Source: JAICLL01 sp035252155
Lineage (GTDB): Bacteria > Planctomycetota > Planctomycetia > Pirellulales > JAICIG01
Reading direction: 5' to 3'
NCBI GenBank assembly: GCA_035252155.1
Contig: DATFDL010000559.1
Location: 1 to 26,508 of the forward strand
Length of the DNA stretch: 26,508 bases
The notes under the pieces were generated by a model. The model ran no database searches, was not told where the DNA came from, and saw nothing but the letters and a program-made list of their open reading frames with translations. Of the stretch, positions 14,451 to 22,285 are shown one piece after another (position 1 is the first letter of the stretch; each line of letters opens with the position of its first letter). The translations under genes were made by a program, and so were the position numbers.

Positions 14451-15137
14451 ATGCGTTTTGTCGTATACCGTCTCTGCTGGCTGGTGACCCTGGGCCTCGC
14501 GGGCGCGGCATCAGCCGGTTGCGACCGCGGACCAGCGACCACCGACTCCCGCGAGGCCGGGGATGTGTCGAAAACCGAGCAGGCTGACAACCCCGATTCG
14601 TCCTCGCGGCCGCAGCGGCCGTCGGCCGACTACTTTCCGACCGTCGCACTGGAAACCTCACTCGGCAAGCTGACGATCAAGCTCGATCCGCAAACCGCGC
14701 CGCGGACCGTGCACAACTTTCTGCATTACGTCGAGAGCGGCTTTTACAACCAGACCATTTTTCACCAAGTGGACGCCGGTTACGTTCTGCTCGGCGGCGG
14801 ATATACCGCCGACCTGACCGAGAAAGCAGGCCGCTACCCAATTCCCAACGAAGCAGCCAATGGTCGCAAGAACCTACGTGGCACGGTGGCGATGGCCCGG
14901 CAACCCGATACGATCGATAGTTCGACCTGCCAATTCTTTGTCAACCTCAGCGACAATCCCCAGCTCGATTACAGGGGCGACGGGCCGGATGAATACGGCT
15001 ACTGCGTCTTCGGTGAAGTTATCGAGGGCCTAGAAGTGCTCGACCAGATTGCCGCCGTCGAAACACGCACGACCGATCAGTTCGAAAAACTGCCGGTTGA
15101 GACGGTCCTCATTGAATCGGCCTACCGTCTGCGGTAA
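14451..15137 (+). CDS. Cyclophilin-type peptidyl-prolyl isomerase-like lipoprotein
   Basis: The protein has 228 residues. ATG 14451 follows AAAGGAA at good spacing. A lipoprotein signal ends in AASAGC, giving a lipidated Cys near residue 22, followed by a polar linker to about 60. The remainder is a bacterial cyclophilin domain: VALETSLGKLTIKLD, APRTVHNFLHYVESGFYNQTIFH, GTVAMARQ, TCQFFVNLSDN and YCVFGEVIEGLEVLDQI. Cyclophilins isomerise Xaa-Pro bonds. In the usual FHR-V-x-GF-x-x-QGG segment this protein reads FHQVDAGYVLLGGG, so the catalytic Arg and the active-site Gln are both replaced. It may bind peptides without fast catalysis. It stands alone, convergent with the DUF1559 gene. Confidence 0.9.
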   Translation: MRFVVYRLCWLVTLGLAGAASAGCDRGPATTDSREAGDVSKTEQADNPDSSSRPQRPSADYFPTVALETSLGKLTIKLDPQTAPRTVHNFLHYVESGFYNQTIFHQVDAGYVLLGGGYTADLTEKAGRYPIPNEAANGRKNLRGTVAMARQPDTIDSSTCQFFVNLSDNPQLDYRGDGPDEYGYCVFGEVIEGLEVLDQIAAVETRTTDQFEKLPVETVLIESAYRLR

Positions 15138-15157
15138 CGATCGGCAGGTGTCTGCGC

Positions 15158-15195
15158 AAAAAACGACTGCCGGCGGTTTGCCCGACGGCAGTCGT
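15158..15195 (-). terminator. Intrinsic terminator of the DUF1559 gene
   Basis: On the minus strand ACGACTGCCG and CGGCAGTCGT form a perfect 10-bp stem with a 13-base loop, followed directly by TTTTTT (15163 down to 15158). It lies 49 bases past the stop codon at 15244. This is the clearest intrinsic terminator in the window. Confidence 0.87.
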
Positions 15196-15243
15196 CTAAC
15201 GATCGCAAATCTGCTACGTGGCTACGCCACCCCGATACGTGGC

Positions 15244-16560
15244 TTAGTAGGTGCCAGGGAGCGCCTCGCCACCCTGGCGGGTGTTCAAGCTCGCCCAGAT
15301 GGCGAAATTGATGTTGTTCTGAATCGGCTTCGAGCTGCCATCGCAGAACACGGCGAGCACGACGCCGGGGTGATTGCTGTCGGGTCCCGGCCAATTCGAA
15401 TTGGGGTTATAGAGCGCGTTGTAAAGCGGGGCCACTCCAGCAATTTGCGCCGCCCCGACCATGCCGCCGTATTCAAAGCCAGCGGGTCCGGCGCCGCCCG
15501 TACCGCATGGGGCGCCCATGGCGCCGGCATACAATCCGGCGGTCACGCAAGGCGCGTTACCCGTGATGGTCTCAGTAAGCGCCACGAGTGCGGCCCGCAT
15601 GACCATCGGCACATACGCGCCGCCCGTGGTGTTGTACAAGTTAGACCGTTGCCGGCCTTGTCCGCCCGCCGTCATCGGATTGGTGTACATCACTGTCGGA
15701 GTGGCGGGTAGGCCCCACAAGGGAGGAATCGGGTAGGGCACTGGCACGATGTCGGCTCCCGGAGTCGTGTTGTACGTTCCCGCCGTGCTGCCCGCCAAGC
15801 CCGTTGTCTGCACCGCCGAACTGCAGCCCGTCACCTCGGACACCGCGATGGTGTTCGACGTGCCGTCCTTGATCGATCCAAAACTGGCCGCTTCGTTGAA
15901 GCTGAAAAGCCCCTTCGTACCCAACGGCGCGTTCGACTTGGTTTCGCCCGGGTTGCCTGACGATTTCGAGGCGGAGTAAAAACCAACGCCCTGGCTACCA
16001 GCGTAATTGGTCCACATCGTATAGAAAGGCAAGTCGTTTGGGCTACTGAACGTGCCGTCCGACGGACAACGATAAGGCGGAATCTGCTGCGACTGAACGG
16101 CGCCGAAGAACGACGGCGGGACGATTGGCGTACCGCCCGCCTGGCCCACGCCGGTTTGCTGGCTTTGGTTCCAAACCATGAACCGCTTATTGATCGCATC
16201 ATACAGCGGCTTTTGTTCGATAAACGGAAGAATGTTGAGCGACCAAGGGTAATGATACGACGGCTGCGGCAGCGTGGCTGTGGCGGTGCCGCTCATATAG
16301 TTGCCGGTGTACATGCCCCACAACGCGTCGGGCGGAAACGCCTTATTCACGTCGGCGTAGGTCTGCAACCCCAAGCCGATCTGCTTGAGGTTGTTGTTGC
16401 ACTGGCTGCGGCGGGCGGCTTCACGGGCCGCTTGCACCGCGGGCAACAACAGGGCGATCAAGATACCGATGATGGCAATCACCACCAAAAGTTCGACAAG
16501 CGTAAAACCGCTCGTCACACGCGGCGACGTTCGCCGCCCGGAAGTACGACGATTCTGCAT
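15244..16560 (-). CDS. DUF1559 protein with pilin-like N-terminus
   Basis: The protein has 438 residues. ATG 16560 gives a short basic leader (MQNRRTSGRRTSPRVTSG), then the prepilin-type motif FTLVELLVVIAIIGILIALL with the conserved Glu five residues after the cleavage point, and AREAARRSQCNNNLKQIGL, the hallmark of DUF1559 proteins. The extracellular part includes YRCPSD and TNYAGS. Near the C-terminus, the segment HPGVVLAVFCDGS is the H-X9-DG motif. The protein is expected to be processed by a prepilin peptidase and exported; planctomycetes carry many paralogues and the biological role is unknown. A longer open frame to 16842 reads the tRNA-Pro gene backwards and was rejected. No strong ribosome site is seen. 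Confidence 0.95.
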   Translation of the reverse strand: MQNRRTSGRRTSPRVTSGFTLVELLVVIAIIGILIALLLPAVQAAREAARRSQCNNNLKQIGLGLQTYADVNKAFPPDALWGMYTGNYMSGTATATLPQPSYHYPWSLNILPFIEQKPLYDAINKRFMVWNQSQQTGVGQAGGTPIVPPSFFGAVQSQQIPPYRCPSDGTFSSPNDLPFYTMWTNYAGSQGVGFYSASKSSGNPGETKSNAPLGTKGLFSFNEAASFGSIKDGTSNTIAVSEVTGCSSAVQTTGLAGSTAGTYNTTPGADIVPVPYPIPPLWGLPATPTVMYTNPMTAGGQGRQRSNLYNTTGGAYVPMVMRAALVALTETITGNAPCVTAGLYAGAMGAPCGTGGAGPAGFEYGGMVGAAQIAGVAPLYNALYNPNSNWPGPDSNHPGVVLAVFCDGSSKPIQNNINFAIWASLNTRQGGEALPGTY

Positions 16561-16707
16561 GGGAGTAACCCGTCCATTAGAGGAAGGAAAAGAAAAATAA
16601 CACCGCAAGGCGTACCATACCATGACCGATCGGCTCTGTCCACAAAAAAGTGGCGAAAATTCGCGATTTGTAGCGTGCCGGCTGATCCCGCACTTTCGGG
16701 TGGGTGT

Positions 16708-16736
16708 TTGCCGCCCCGATCTTCGTCCGATAAGAT
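16708..16736 (+). promoter_or_regulatory. Probable promoter of tRNA-Pro
   Basis: TTGCCG (16708-16713), a 17-base spacer and TAAGAT (16731-16736) place a start near 16743, about 19 bases before the tRNA. Confidence 0.5.
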
Positions 16737-16761
16737 AACGCGGCCCAATCTTCGATTTGTT

Positions 16762-16836
16762 CGGGGCGTGGCGCAGTCTGGCTAGCGCGTCTGGTTTGGG
16801 ACCAGAAGGTCGCAGGTTCGAATCCTGTCGCCCCGA
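16762..16836 (+). tRNA. tRNA-Pro (UGG)
   Basis: The acceptor stem is CGGGGCG (16762-16768) with CGCCCCG (16829-16835) and discriminator A at 16836. The anticodon stem TCTGG/CCAGA encloses loop TTTGGGA with anticodon TGG. The T-loop is TTCGAAT in GCAGG/CCTGT. The next bases are TTC, so CCA is not encoded. It is a single tRNA gene between the divergent DUF1559 and coiled-coil genes. Confidence 0.97.
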
Positions 16837-16879
16837 TTCCATTTAGGCCCGTACAACCGCTATAAGCCGAAAGTTTCTT

Positions 16880-16908
16880 TTGACCCTGCGCTTAGCGTGT
16901 CGTATAGC
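16880..16908 (+). promoter_or_regulatory. Probable promoter of the coiled-coil/methyltransferase unit
   Basis: TTGACC (16880-16885), a 17-base spacer and TATAGC (16903-16908) lie 44 bases upstream of the ATG. A second TATAGT at 16911 is badly spaced. Confidence 0.45.
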
Positions 16909-16951
16909 TCTATAGTCATCACGTGTTGGTCCATGCTCGAGCCCTCCACCC

Positions 16952-18463
16952 ATGGAAGATTCGTCGCCGCTGAGCGAAACCGACACCGGTTGGGCCGATG
17001 AAGTTGTGCAGACGCTGGCCGTTCGGCGTGAGCAGGCGCGGCAGTTTTCAGGTCTCCAGCGGCGAAAGCTGGGCGACATTGAATCGGAGCTGGCGCGTCA
17101 GATCGCCCAAATCCGCGACGAGCTGGCCCGCGCCCGCAAGGCGAATCTCGACGGCCAGGCGGAGCTGCTCGAGGGCCGCCAACAGATCGAATCCGCTGAA
17201 GCCAAACTGCGCGGCGAAGAGCGCACGCTGGCGCAGGCGCGTCGCGACCACGAGGCGGACGTCGAAGAAGTGGCGAGGCAGCGCCAGCGGCTCGAAGTCA
17301 AACTGGCCGAGCTGGAGCGCCAGCGTGAAGAACTCGAAACTCAGCTCGCCGACACCAAGAGCCAGCGTCGCCGCATCGCTCAAGAACTGAAGGCGCACCG
17401 CGAGGCCAACCACCGCGAGCTGGACCGCCGCGAGGCTGAACTCGAGCGCCGCGGCGCGGCCCTGAGCGAGTCACAAGCCCTCGCAACTGAATTGGAGCAA
17501 GCGCGCGGGCGGGTCGACGAGCTCGAGCGGCAGTTGGCTGGTCAAAGCTCGGAGATGGAGAACGCGCAGCGTCAGCTCGAAGAGCTCGGCCAGTCCTCGC
17601 GCGATCTGACCAGCCAGCGCGACGAACTTGCGGCCAGGCTGGCCGAGGCCGAAGGCCGGTTAAACGCTCACTCGTTCTCCGGTCACGAAACGGCCGGTTT
17701 GGCCGCCGAGCGCGACGCGCTCGCCGCCCGACTCGCCGAAGCCGAAGCGCAGCTTTCGGCGCAGCAGCAGCGGCTGACCAAGGCCGAGGCCGCGCCGGCA
17801 GACGACGGCGCCTTGTCCGACATGAAGCGCCGCTACGAACTGGCCATGGAAGACCTGCGCGACCAAAAGCGCCGCGTCGCCGAACTCGAAAAACAACTAG
17901 CCGAGACGCCGCGACATGCTGCACCCGCCGCGAGCCACGCCGCCGGCGAAAAGCTCGACTGGGAAGCACAAAAACGCCGCATGCTCGAAGCCCTTGAAGC
18001 CGACGGCGACGATGCTGAAGACGATGAAGAGCGCAAGGCCGAGCGGCTGAAGATCCAGGAAGTCATCGCCCAGACCGACGCCGCGCTGGCCGCCAAGGAC
18101 GAGGAGATCGCCGAGCTGCGGCAGTTGCTCGAAGCCCAAAGCGGCAGCATTGGCAACATGGCCGTGGGCGCGGCCGCCTTTGCCGAAATCCTCTCGAAGG
18201 ACGAAGTGGTGCAAACCGAGCGTGAGCGGTTGCAACAGTTGCAGCAAGAGTGGGAAGCCAAGCTCCGCGAGGCGGAAATCGATCTTTCGGTGCAGCGAGC
18301 CAAGATCGCCCGCGAGCGGGCCGAAATTGAGGAACGCCAGCGCCTGCTCGAAGAACAAAAGGCTCGGCACAGCGAAGACACCGATCCGGGCGACGGCAAT
18401 AAGGCGGGCAAACCGCCGCGCGGCCGCTGGCTGGCCCGGCTGGGACTCAAGGAAGAGGAGTAA
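16952..18463 (+). CDS. Long coiled-coil protein, unknown
   Basis: The protein has 503 residues and is almost entirely Ala/Glu/Arg/Leu/Gln-rich heptad sequence from about residue 30 to 480. This predicts a rod of parallel or antiparallel coiled coil resembling the arms of SMC proteins, but without ATPase heads. An internal duplication is visible: RDELAARLAEAEGRL and, about 30 residues later, RDALAARLAEAEAQL. A break near residues 310-330 (TPRHAAPAASHAAGE) and a second near 405 (IGNMAVGAAAFAEIL) separate coil segments. It has no signal peptide or membrane segment. It is probably cytoplasmic and structural; function unknown. The methyltransferase gene begins 10 bases after its stop, suggesting coupled expression. 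Confidence 0.88.
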   Translation: MEDSSPLSETDTGWADEVVQTLAVRREQARQFSGLQRRKLGDIESELARQIAQIRDELARARKANLDGQAELLEGRQQIESAEAKLRGEERTLAQARRDHEADVEEVARQRQRLEVKLAELERQREELETQLADTKSQRRRIAQELKAHREANHRELDRREAELERRGAALSESQALATELEQARGRVDELERQLAGQSSEMENAQRQLEELGQSSRDLTSQRDELAARLAEAEGRLNAHSFSGHETAGLAAERDALAARLAEAEAQLSAQQQRLTKAEAAPADDGALSDMKRRYELAMEDLRDQKRRVAELEKQLAETPRHAAPAASHAAGEKLDWEAQKRRMLEALEADGDDAEDDEERKAERLKIQEVIAQTDAALAAKDEEIAELRQLLEAQSGSIGNMAVGAAAFAEILSKDEVVQTERERLQQLQQEWEAKLREAEIDLSVQRAKIARERAEIEERQRLLEEQKARHSEDTDPGDGNKAGKPPRGRWLARLGLKEEE

Positions 18464-18473
18464 AGCTACCCCC

Positions 18474-19088
18474 ATGGTGAGCCAGCGGCGCCGTCGCCTC
18501 CGGGTGATTCTGCTGTGGGCCGCCGTGCCGTTCTTGTTAATGCTGGCCGTCTACCTCTATTCCGTCACCGACGCCGGGCTCGATACCTCGCCCTTGCCGC
18601 GAGCAGAAGTCAACGCGCCGTTCATTCGCACGCCGGAAGAAATCGTCGACCAGATGCTCGCGCTGGCCGATCCCAAGCCCGACGAGCTGCTGTATGATCT
18701 GGGTTGCGGTGACGGGCGGATCGTCATCGCGGCGGCCAGACGCTATGGCTGCCGGGCGGTGGGTTTCGACATCGATCCGCAGCGGGTCGAGGAAGCCCGT
18801 GCGAATGTGCGCCGCTCGGGCCTGGAAAAACAAGTAACTATCGTCGAGCAGGATATCTTTACGCTAGATCTGCGGCCCGCCGACGTGGTGACGCTCTACC
18901 TGCTGCCGCGTTTGAATGCGCGGCTGCTGCCGCAGCTTAAGGGGCTCAGGCCGGGCGCGCGAATTGTCTCGCACGACTTCGATTTGCCGAAGATCAAGCC
19001 CGACCGCGAGCTCATCGTCATCGAGAAACCGCGGGACGTCGAGCACACGATTTATCTTTGGATGGCTCCGTTACCCGATCGGTTTTGA
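18474..19088 (+). CDS. Membrane-anchored class I SAM methyltransferase (FAM173/ATPSCKMT-like)
   Basis: The protein has 204 residues. The ATG at 18474 gives basic MVSQRRRRLR and one membrane helix (VILLWAAVPFLLMLAVYLY), then a soluble methyltransferase domain. Motif I is LYDLGCGDGRIVIAAA with the acidic motif II VGFDIDP; QDIFTLDL and ADVVTLYLLPRLNARLLPQL follow. This order, the single N-terminal anchor and the small size resemble FAM173-type lysine methyltransferases; that specificity is my inference. The long open frame that reaches back to 18150 overlaps the coiled-coil gene in another frame and is not used. It ends 10 bases from the convergent DUF4159 gene, with no terminator visible. Confidence 0.87.
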   Translation: MVSQRRRRLRVILLWAAVPFLLMLAVYLYSVTDAGLDTSPLPRAEVNAPFIRTPEEIVDQMLALADPKPDELLYDLGCGDGRIVIAAARRYGCRAVGFDIDPQRVEEARANVRRSGLEKQVTIVEQDIFTLDLRPADVVTLYLLPRLNARLLPQLKGLRPGARIVSHDFDLPKIKPDRELIVIEKPRDVEHTIYLWMAPLPDRF

Positions 19089-19098
19089 TCGCCAATGA

Positions 19099-21417
19099 TT
19101 ACTGTTCGAGGGCGTAGAGCACGATATTCAGTCCGATCTTGGCGGCGTCTTCGCGCACATAGCCGGGGCATTCGATCGACTCGTGCCGTTCTAACGCGCA
19201 ACTGATGTCAAACGGCGAAAAGATCACCCCATAGCGGTCATCGAACTGCAGGCCCTCCAGCTCCGGCTCGACCTCGGCGACCGAAGCTTTGATTGGCCCG
19301 TCGCCGTCGCGGCGGCGGGTGTCGCGGCGGCGGACCCGCTTCAGGCCAAATCCGCCGTACTTGCTGGTGAATATCGGATGCACGGGGGAAATTGGCTCCA
19401 GTGCCCGGCCGAAGATGGCCTGCATTTCGCGCCGGAAGGCCGTGGCAAAGGCAGCGCTGCCGCACACCGCGTCGGCCATCACCACCCCGCCTCGCTCGAC
19501 ATAGGTCTTCAACTGCCGGCGGTCTTCGTCGCTGAGCTGAAACGCGTTGCGGCCGTGCAAGAACAAAATCTGGTAGTCCATCAAGCTCGGATCGGCGATC
19601 GGCACTTCGTGCTGTTCGATGTCGACTCGCATGCCGGTCTGCTCAGCGGTCACTTGCAGCAGGTTAAGCAGTGCTCCGGGGGCGGCGTTCCAGCCGCCGC
19701 TGTGCTTCCCCTTGGCCACGCGCAGCACCGCCCGTTGATAAGCATCGACCGACTCGCCGCCGGGCAGGGGCTTGTTGTCCAGCTCCAGCTTGTATTTGAC
19801 TTCGCGATTCGTGGCGTATGCCAAGATGTTGATGCCCAGCGACCGCGCGGCCGAAAGCTGGGCCTGCACCTTGGGCGAAAGCTTACGTTCGCGGCCCAGC
19901 CGGGCAAGCTCCCAAAAACACGATAGCCGAAGCTCCTTGGGCACGAAGATCACGCTCGTGCGGCAGCCCACGTCGATGCCCTTGAGCGGACGCTCGATCG
20001 GAAAGGCGTCGACATCGACCCGCTCGTCGGCCGTATAGGCGGGGTGGTCGAAGGGCAGGTCGTGCAGTTGGTACTCGGGTTCTGGGAACATTCGCTTGAC
20101 CAGTGCTTTGAAACCGGCTTCAAACTCGTCGCCATCGCAGCAGGCCTCGGCCAAAATAAATCCGCCGCGATTGATGTACGCCCGTAGCCGCTCGATCTGT
20201 TCGTCGTTGAATCGCGGACGCTGGCTGCCGCTGATGTAAAGCACCGGCGCTTCGAGCAGGTCGTCGGTGGTGGCCGCCGCGGCATCAATGATCTGCCAGG
20301 TAAGGTCGCGGCCCCAGCGCGATTCGACGTATCCGGTCAGATTACCCAAGTCGCTGCGGTGGTGGTTCCAGTCGTCGTCCGCGCCGTGCTTGAGCTTGGC
20401 ACAAAGCACCGGCCGCCGTCCCTTGGCCAGAAACAGCAACGCCAGGCTGGTGGCAATGTGGGGGTCGCCTTCGGCGTGGCCGACTCCCTTCCAATAGCCC
20501 GACAGGTCGTTGTGCAGTTCGCTGTTGATCAGCACTTCCGCTCCTTCGCGATACCAGTCGTGCTCGCCGATCAGGCGGCGGTTCGTGAGGCGGCCGGCAC
20601 GTTCCAGGCCGTACAAATAATAGAGTAGCCACATGTTGTCGCCGGGGTTGCCGTTGACGGAAAAATTGCGGCCCATCCAGTCGAGGCCGCGTTCGACGGG
20701 ACGATTATCCTGTTGCTCGCCGCAGCAGGTGACGTGGTCGCCGTCGGCCTGGGCGTCGCCTTTGTTCAACCGATCGGAGGCGATGACCATCGCGGCAATG
20801 CCGGCGCAGGTCATGCTGCCTTTGCCGGGAGTTAAGGGGTGGTAGCCCCAGGAGCCATTGGGGTTCTGGGCGGCCTCCCAATAGTCGAGGGCCCGCTTCC
20901 AGACGCGATCGTTGATTTCGACGCCCACGCGTTCGGCCTCGTGTAGCGCTAGCAGCGCGAACTGGCTGTTCGAGTTGTCTCCATCGGCCTGCGGATAGCC
21001 CCAGGCCCCGCTCCTGGCGCCCGTCTTTTGGTTGTCGGCGAGCCACTTGGCGTTGCGGCGGATGAGTGGCAAGTTCGTTTTCGGTTCGGCCGCCGCAAAA
21101 ACCATCGTCTGCAAGGAAGCGGCGTAGGTGACCGAGGGTTCAAGCTTGCGCAGATAATTCAAGGCCAACTGCACATGCGGGTCGTCGGCGGTGACGCCGC
21201 AATTGAGCAGAGCCAGCGTGCAGAGCGCGGTGACTCCGCCCGGATAACCCGGCGGGTCGGGCCACGAACCGTCGTCTTTCTGTTCACGCTCAAGATATGC
21301 GACGCCGCGGTCGATGGCTTCGCGGACTTGTTCGGCGGTGATCTCGGCGCGAACCGACGGTGCTGCCAAAACGAATAGCACCCAACAACTGATCAAGACG
21401 CAGATGCGTTGCGACAT
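19099..21417 (-). CDS. Exported toroid protein with tandem DUF4159 domains
   Basis: The protein has 772 residues. ATG 21417 is preceded by GGGGAGG at ideal spacing and gives a signal peptide (MSQRICVLISCWVLFVLAAPSVRA). Residues ~25-330 are prenyltransferase/squalene-oxidase-type repeats (YLEREQKDDGSWPD, AAQNPNGSWGYHPL), expected to form an alpha/alpha toroid. Two DUF4159 copies follow. The first, about 335-530, contains IERLRAYINRGGFILAEACC and ends SLGINILAYATNRE. The second, about 600-772, contains LKTYVERGGVVMADAVCG and ends KIGLNIVLYALEQ. DUF4159 resembles class I glutamine amidotransferase-like folds and has no assigned activity. The gene has its own extended -10 promoter and is last in the minus-strand series. 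Confidence 0.9.
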   Translation of the reverse strand: MSQRICVLISCWVLFVLAAPSVRAEITAEQVREAIDRGVAYLEREQKDDGSWPDPPGYPGGVTALCTLALLNCGVTADDPHVQLALNYLRKLEPSVTYAASLQTMVFAAAEPKTNLPLIRRNAKWLADNQKTGARSGAWGYPQADGDNSNSQFALLALHEAERVGVEINDRVWKRALDYWEAAQNPNGSWGYHPLTPGKGSMTCAGIAAMVIASDRLNKGDAQADGDHVTCCGEQQDNRPVERGLDWMGRNFSVNGNPGDNMWLLYYLYGLERAGRLTNRRLIGEHDWYREGAEVLINSELHNDLSGYWKGVGHAEGDPHIATSLALLFLAKGRRPVLCAKLKHGADDDWNHHRSDLGNLTGYVESRWGRDLTWQIIDAAAATTDDLLEAPVLYISGSQRPRFNDEQIERLRAYINRGGFILAEACCDGDEFEAGFKALVKRMFPEPEYQLHDLPFDHPAYTADERVDVDAFPIERPLKGIDVGCRTSVIFVPKELRLSCFWELARLGRERKLSPKVQAQLSAARSLGINILAYATNREVKYKLELDNKPLPGGESVDAYQRAVLRVAKGKHSGGWNAAPGALLNLLQVTAEQTGMRVDIEQHEVPIADPSLMDYQILFLHGRNAFQLSDEDRRQLKTYVERGGVVMADAVCGSAAFATAFRREMQAIFGRALEPISPVHPIFTSKYGGFGLKRVRRRDTRRRDGDGPIKASVAEVEPELEGLQFDDRYGVIFSPFDISCALERHESIECPGYVREDAAKIGLNIVLYALEQ

Positions 21418-21607
21418 ATTCGCCTCCCCGCGAAAGACGCGTTTCGTTGATTTCATTATAGCAAGCTCTGTACGGTGGGCCGAGCGAATCGAGTCCCGCC
21501 AACGCATCAAGTTCAGTGCGCGCCGACCTCTTTGCTCTGTAGGGAACAGACCCGAACGGTATTACCGGCTTTGTTTGTCAAAACCGATCAGGCGCTCAAT
21601 GGCCACC
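21418..21607. other. Intergenic region between LolD-like and DUF4159 genes
   Basis: It contains the DUF4159 gene's ribosome site and promoter. TCTGTAGGGAACAGAC (21536-21551) matches 15 of 16 bases of the start of the tRNA-spacer repeat at 7751. Nothing else was recognised. Confidence 0.5.
21455..21463 (-). promoter_or_regulatory. Extended -10 promoter of the DUF4159 gene
   Basis: TGCTATAAT on the minus strand is a perfect extended -10 box. Transcription would start about 7 bases downstream, giving a ~30-base leader with the GGGGAGG ribosome site. No good -35 box is present, as expected for extended -10 promoters. Confidence 0.65.
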
Positions 21608-22285
21608 CTACGCCTTTGCCACCAAGTGCCCGACATCGAGCTCCACTTTGCGTTGAAACCGTCCAGCCAGTTCCAAGCTGTGAGTCACCACGACCAACAT
21701 CGTCTGTTCGTGCCGCTGCAATCCCAACAGCAAATCGCCGATCGCGGCGGCCGTCGAGCGGTCGAGGTTGCCGGTCGGCTCATCGGCCAAGAGCAACACC
21801 GGCTGGCGGATCAGTGCCCGAGCGATCGCGGCACGCTGCCGCTCGCCGCCTGAAAGCTCGGCCGGGCGGTGGTCGAGACGGTCAGCCAGGCCCACCCGGT
21901 CCAACAACATCCGGGCACGGTCAAACGATTCTTCGGTCGCGCCGCCAGCGGCCAGCGTGGGCAGCAGCACGTTCTCCAACACGGAGCATTGCGGCAGCAA
22001 ATGGTGGTCTTGAAAGACAAAGCCGATCTGTTGGTTGCGGAAGGCGGCCAGTTTCGGCTCGCTCAGGGCTAACGGCTGCTGGCCGGCGAGCGTCACGTCG
22101 CCGCTGGTGGGTCGGTCAAGCGTGCCGACAATCTGCAACAGCGTGCTTTTGCCCGATCCGCTGGGACCGAGAATCGCCAGACTCTCGCCCCGCGACAGCT
22201 CGAACGAACAGCCGCGCAAGACGATCAGCGGCTGCCCGCGGGTGGGAAATTCCTTGGTGATCTGCTGCACCGTCAGGTCGGCCAT
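21608..22285 (-). CDS. LolD/MacB-type ABC transporter ATP-binding protein
   Basis: The protein has 225 residues, the usual length for LolD/MacB/FtsE-type ATPases. Walker A is GPSGSGKST (40-48), the Q-loop is GFVFQDHHLLP (88-98), the signature is LSGGERQR (144-151) and Walker B/D-loop is ADEPTGNLD (167-175). These ATPases drive lipoprotein release or mechanotransmission with a FtsX/LolC-type permease. No permease gene is adjacent within the window, so its partner must be elsewhere. It overlaps the end of the upstream toroid-protein gene by 13 bases, so the two are probably translated together. The lolD symbol is not given because LolD and MacB cannot be separated on sequence alone. Confidence 0.92.
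   Translation of the reverse strand: MADLTVQQITKEFPTRGQPLIVLRGCSFELSRGESLAILGPSGSGKSTLLQIVGTLDRPTSGDVTLAGQQPLALSEPKLAAFRNQQIGFVFQDHHLLPQCSVLENVLLPTLAAGGATEESFDRARMLLDRVGLADRLDHRPAELSGGERQRAAIARALIRQPVLLLADEPTGNLDRSTAAAIGDLLLGLQRHEQTMLVVVTHSLELAGRFQRKVELDVGHLVAKA

Noticed and set aside
16561..16842. N-terminal extension of the DUF1559 gene beginning MESGRQDSNLRPSGPKP
   Set aside because: This is the tRNA-Pro gene read on its opposite strand, a familiar false peptide. The real start is at 16560, just before the pilin-like motif.
18150..18473. Long upstream extension of the methyltransferase frame
   Set aside because: It overlaps the coiled-coil gene in another frame. ATG 18474 directly precedes the basic residues and membrane helix.
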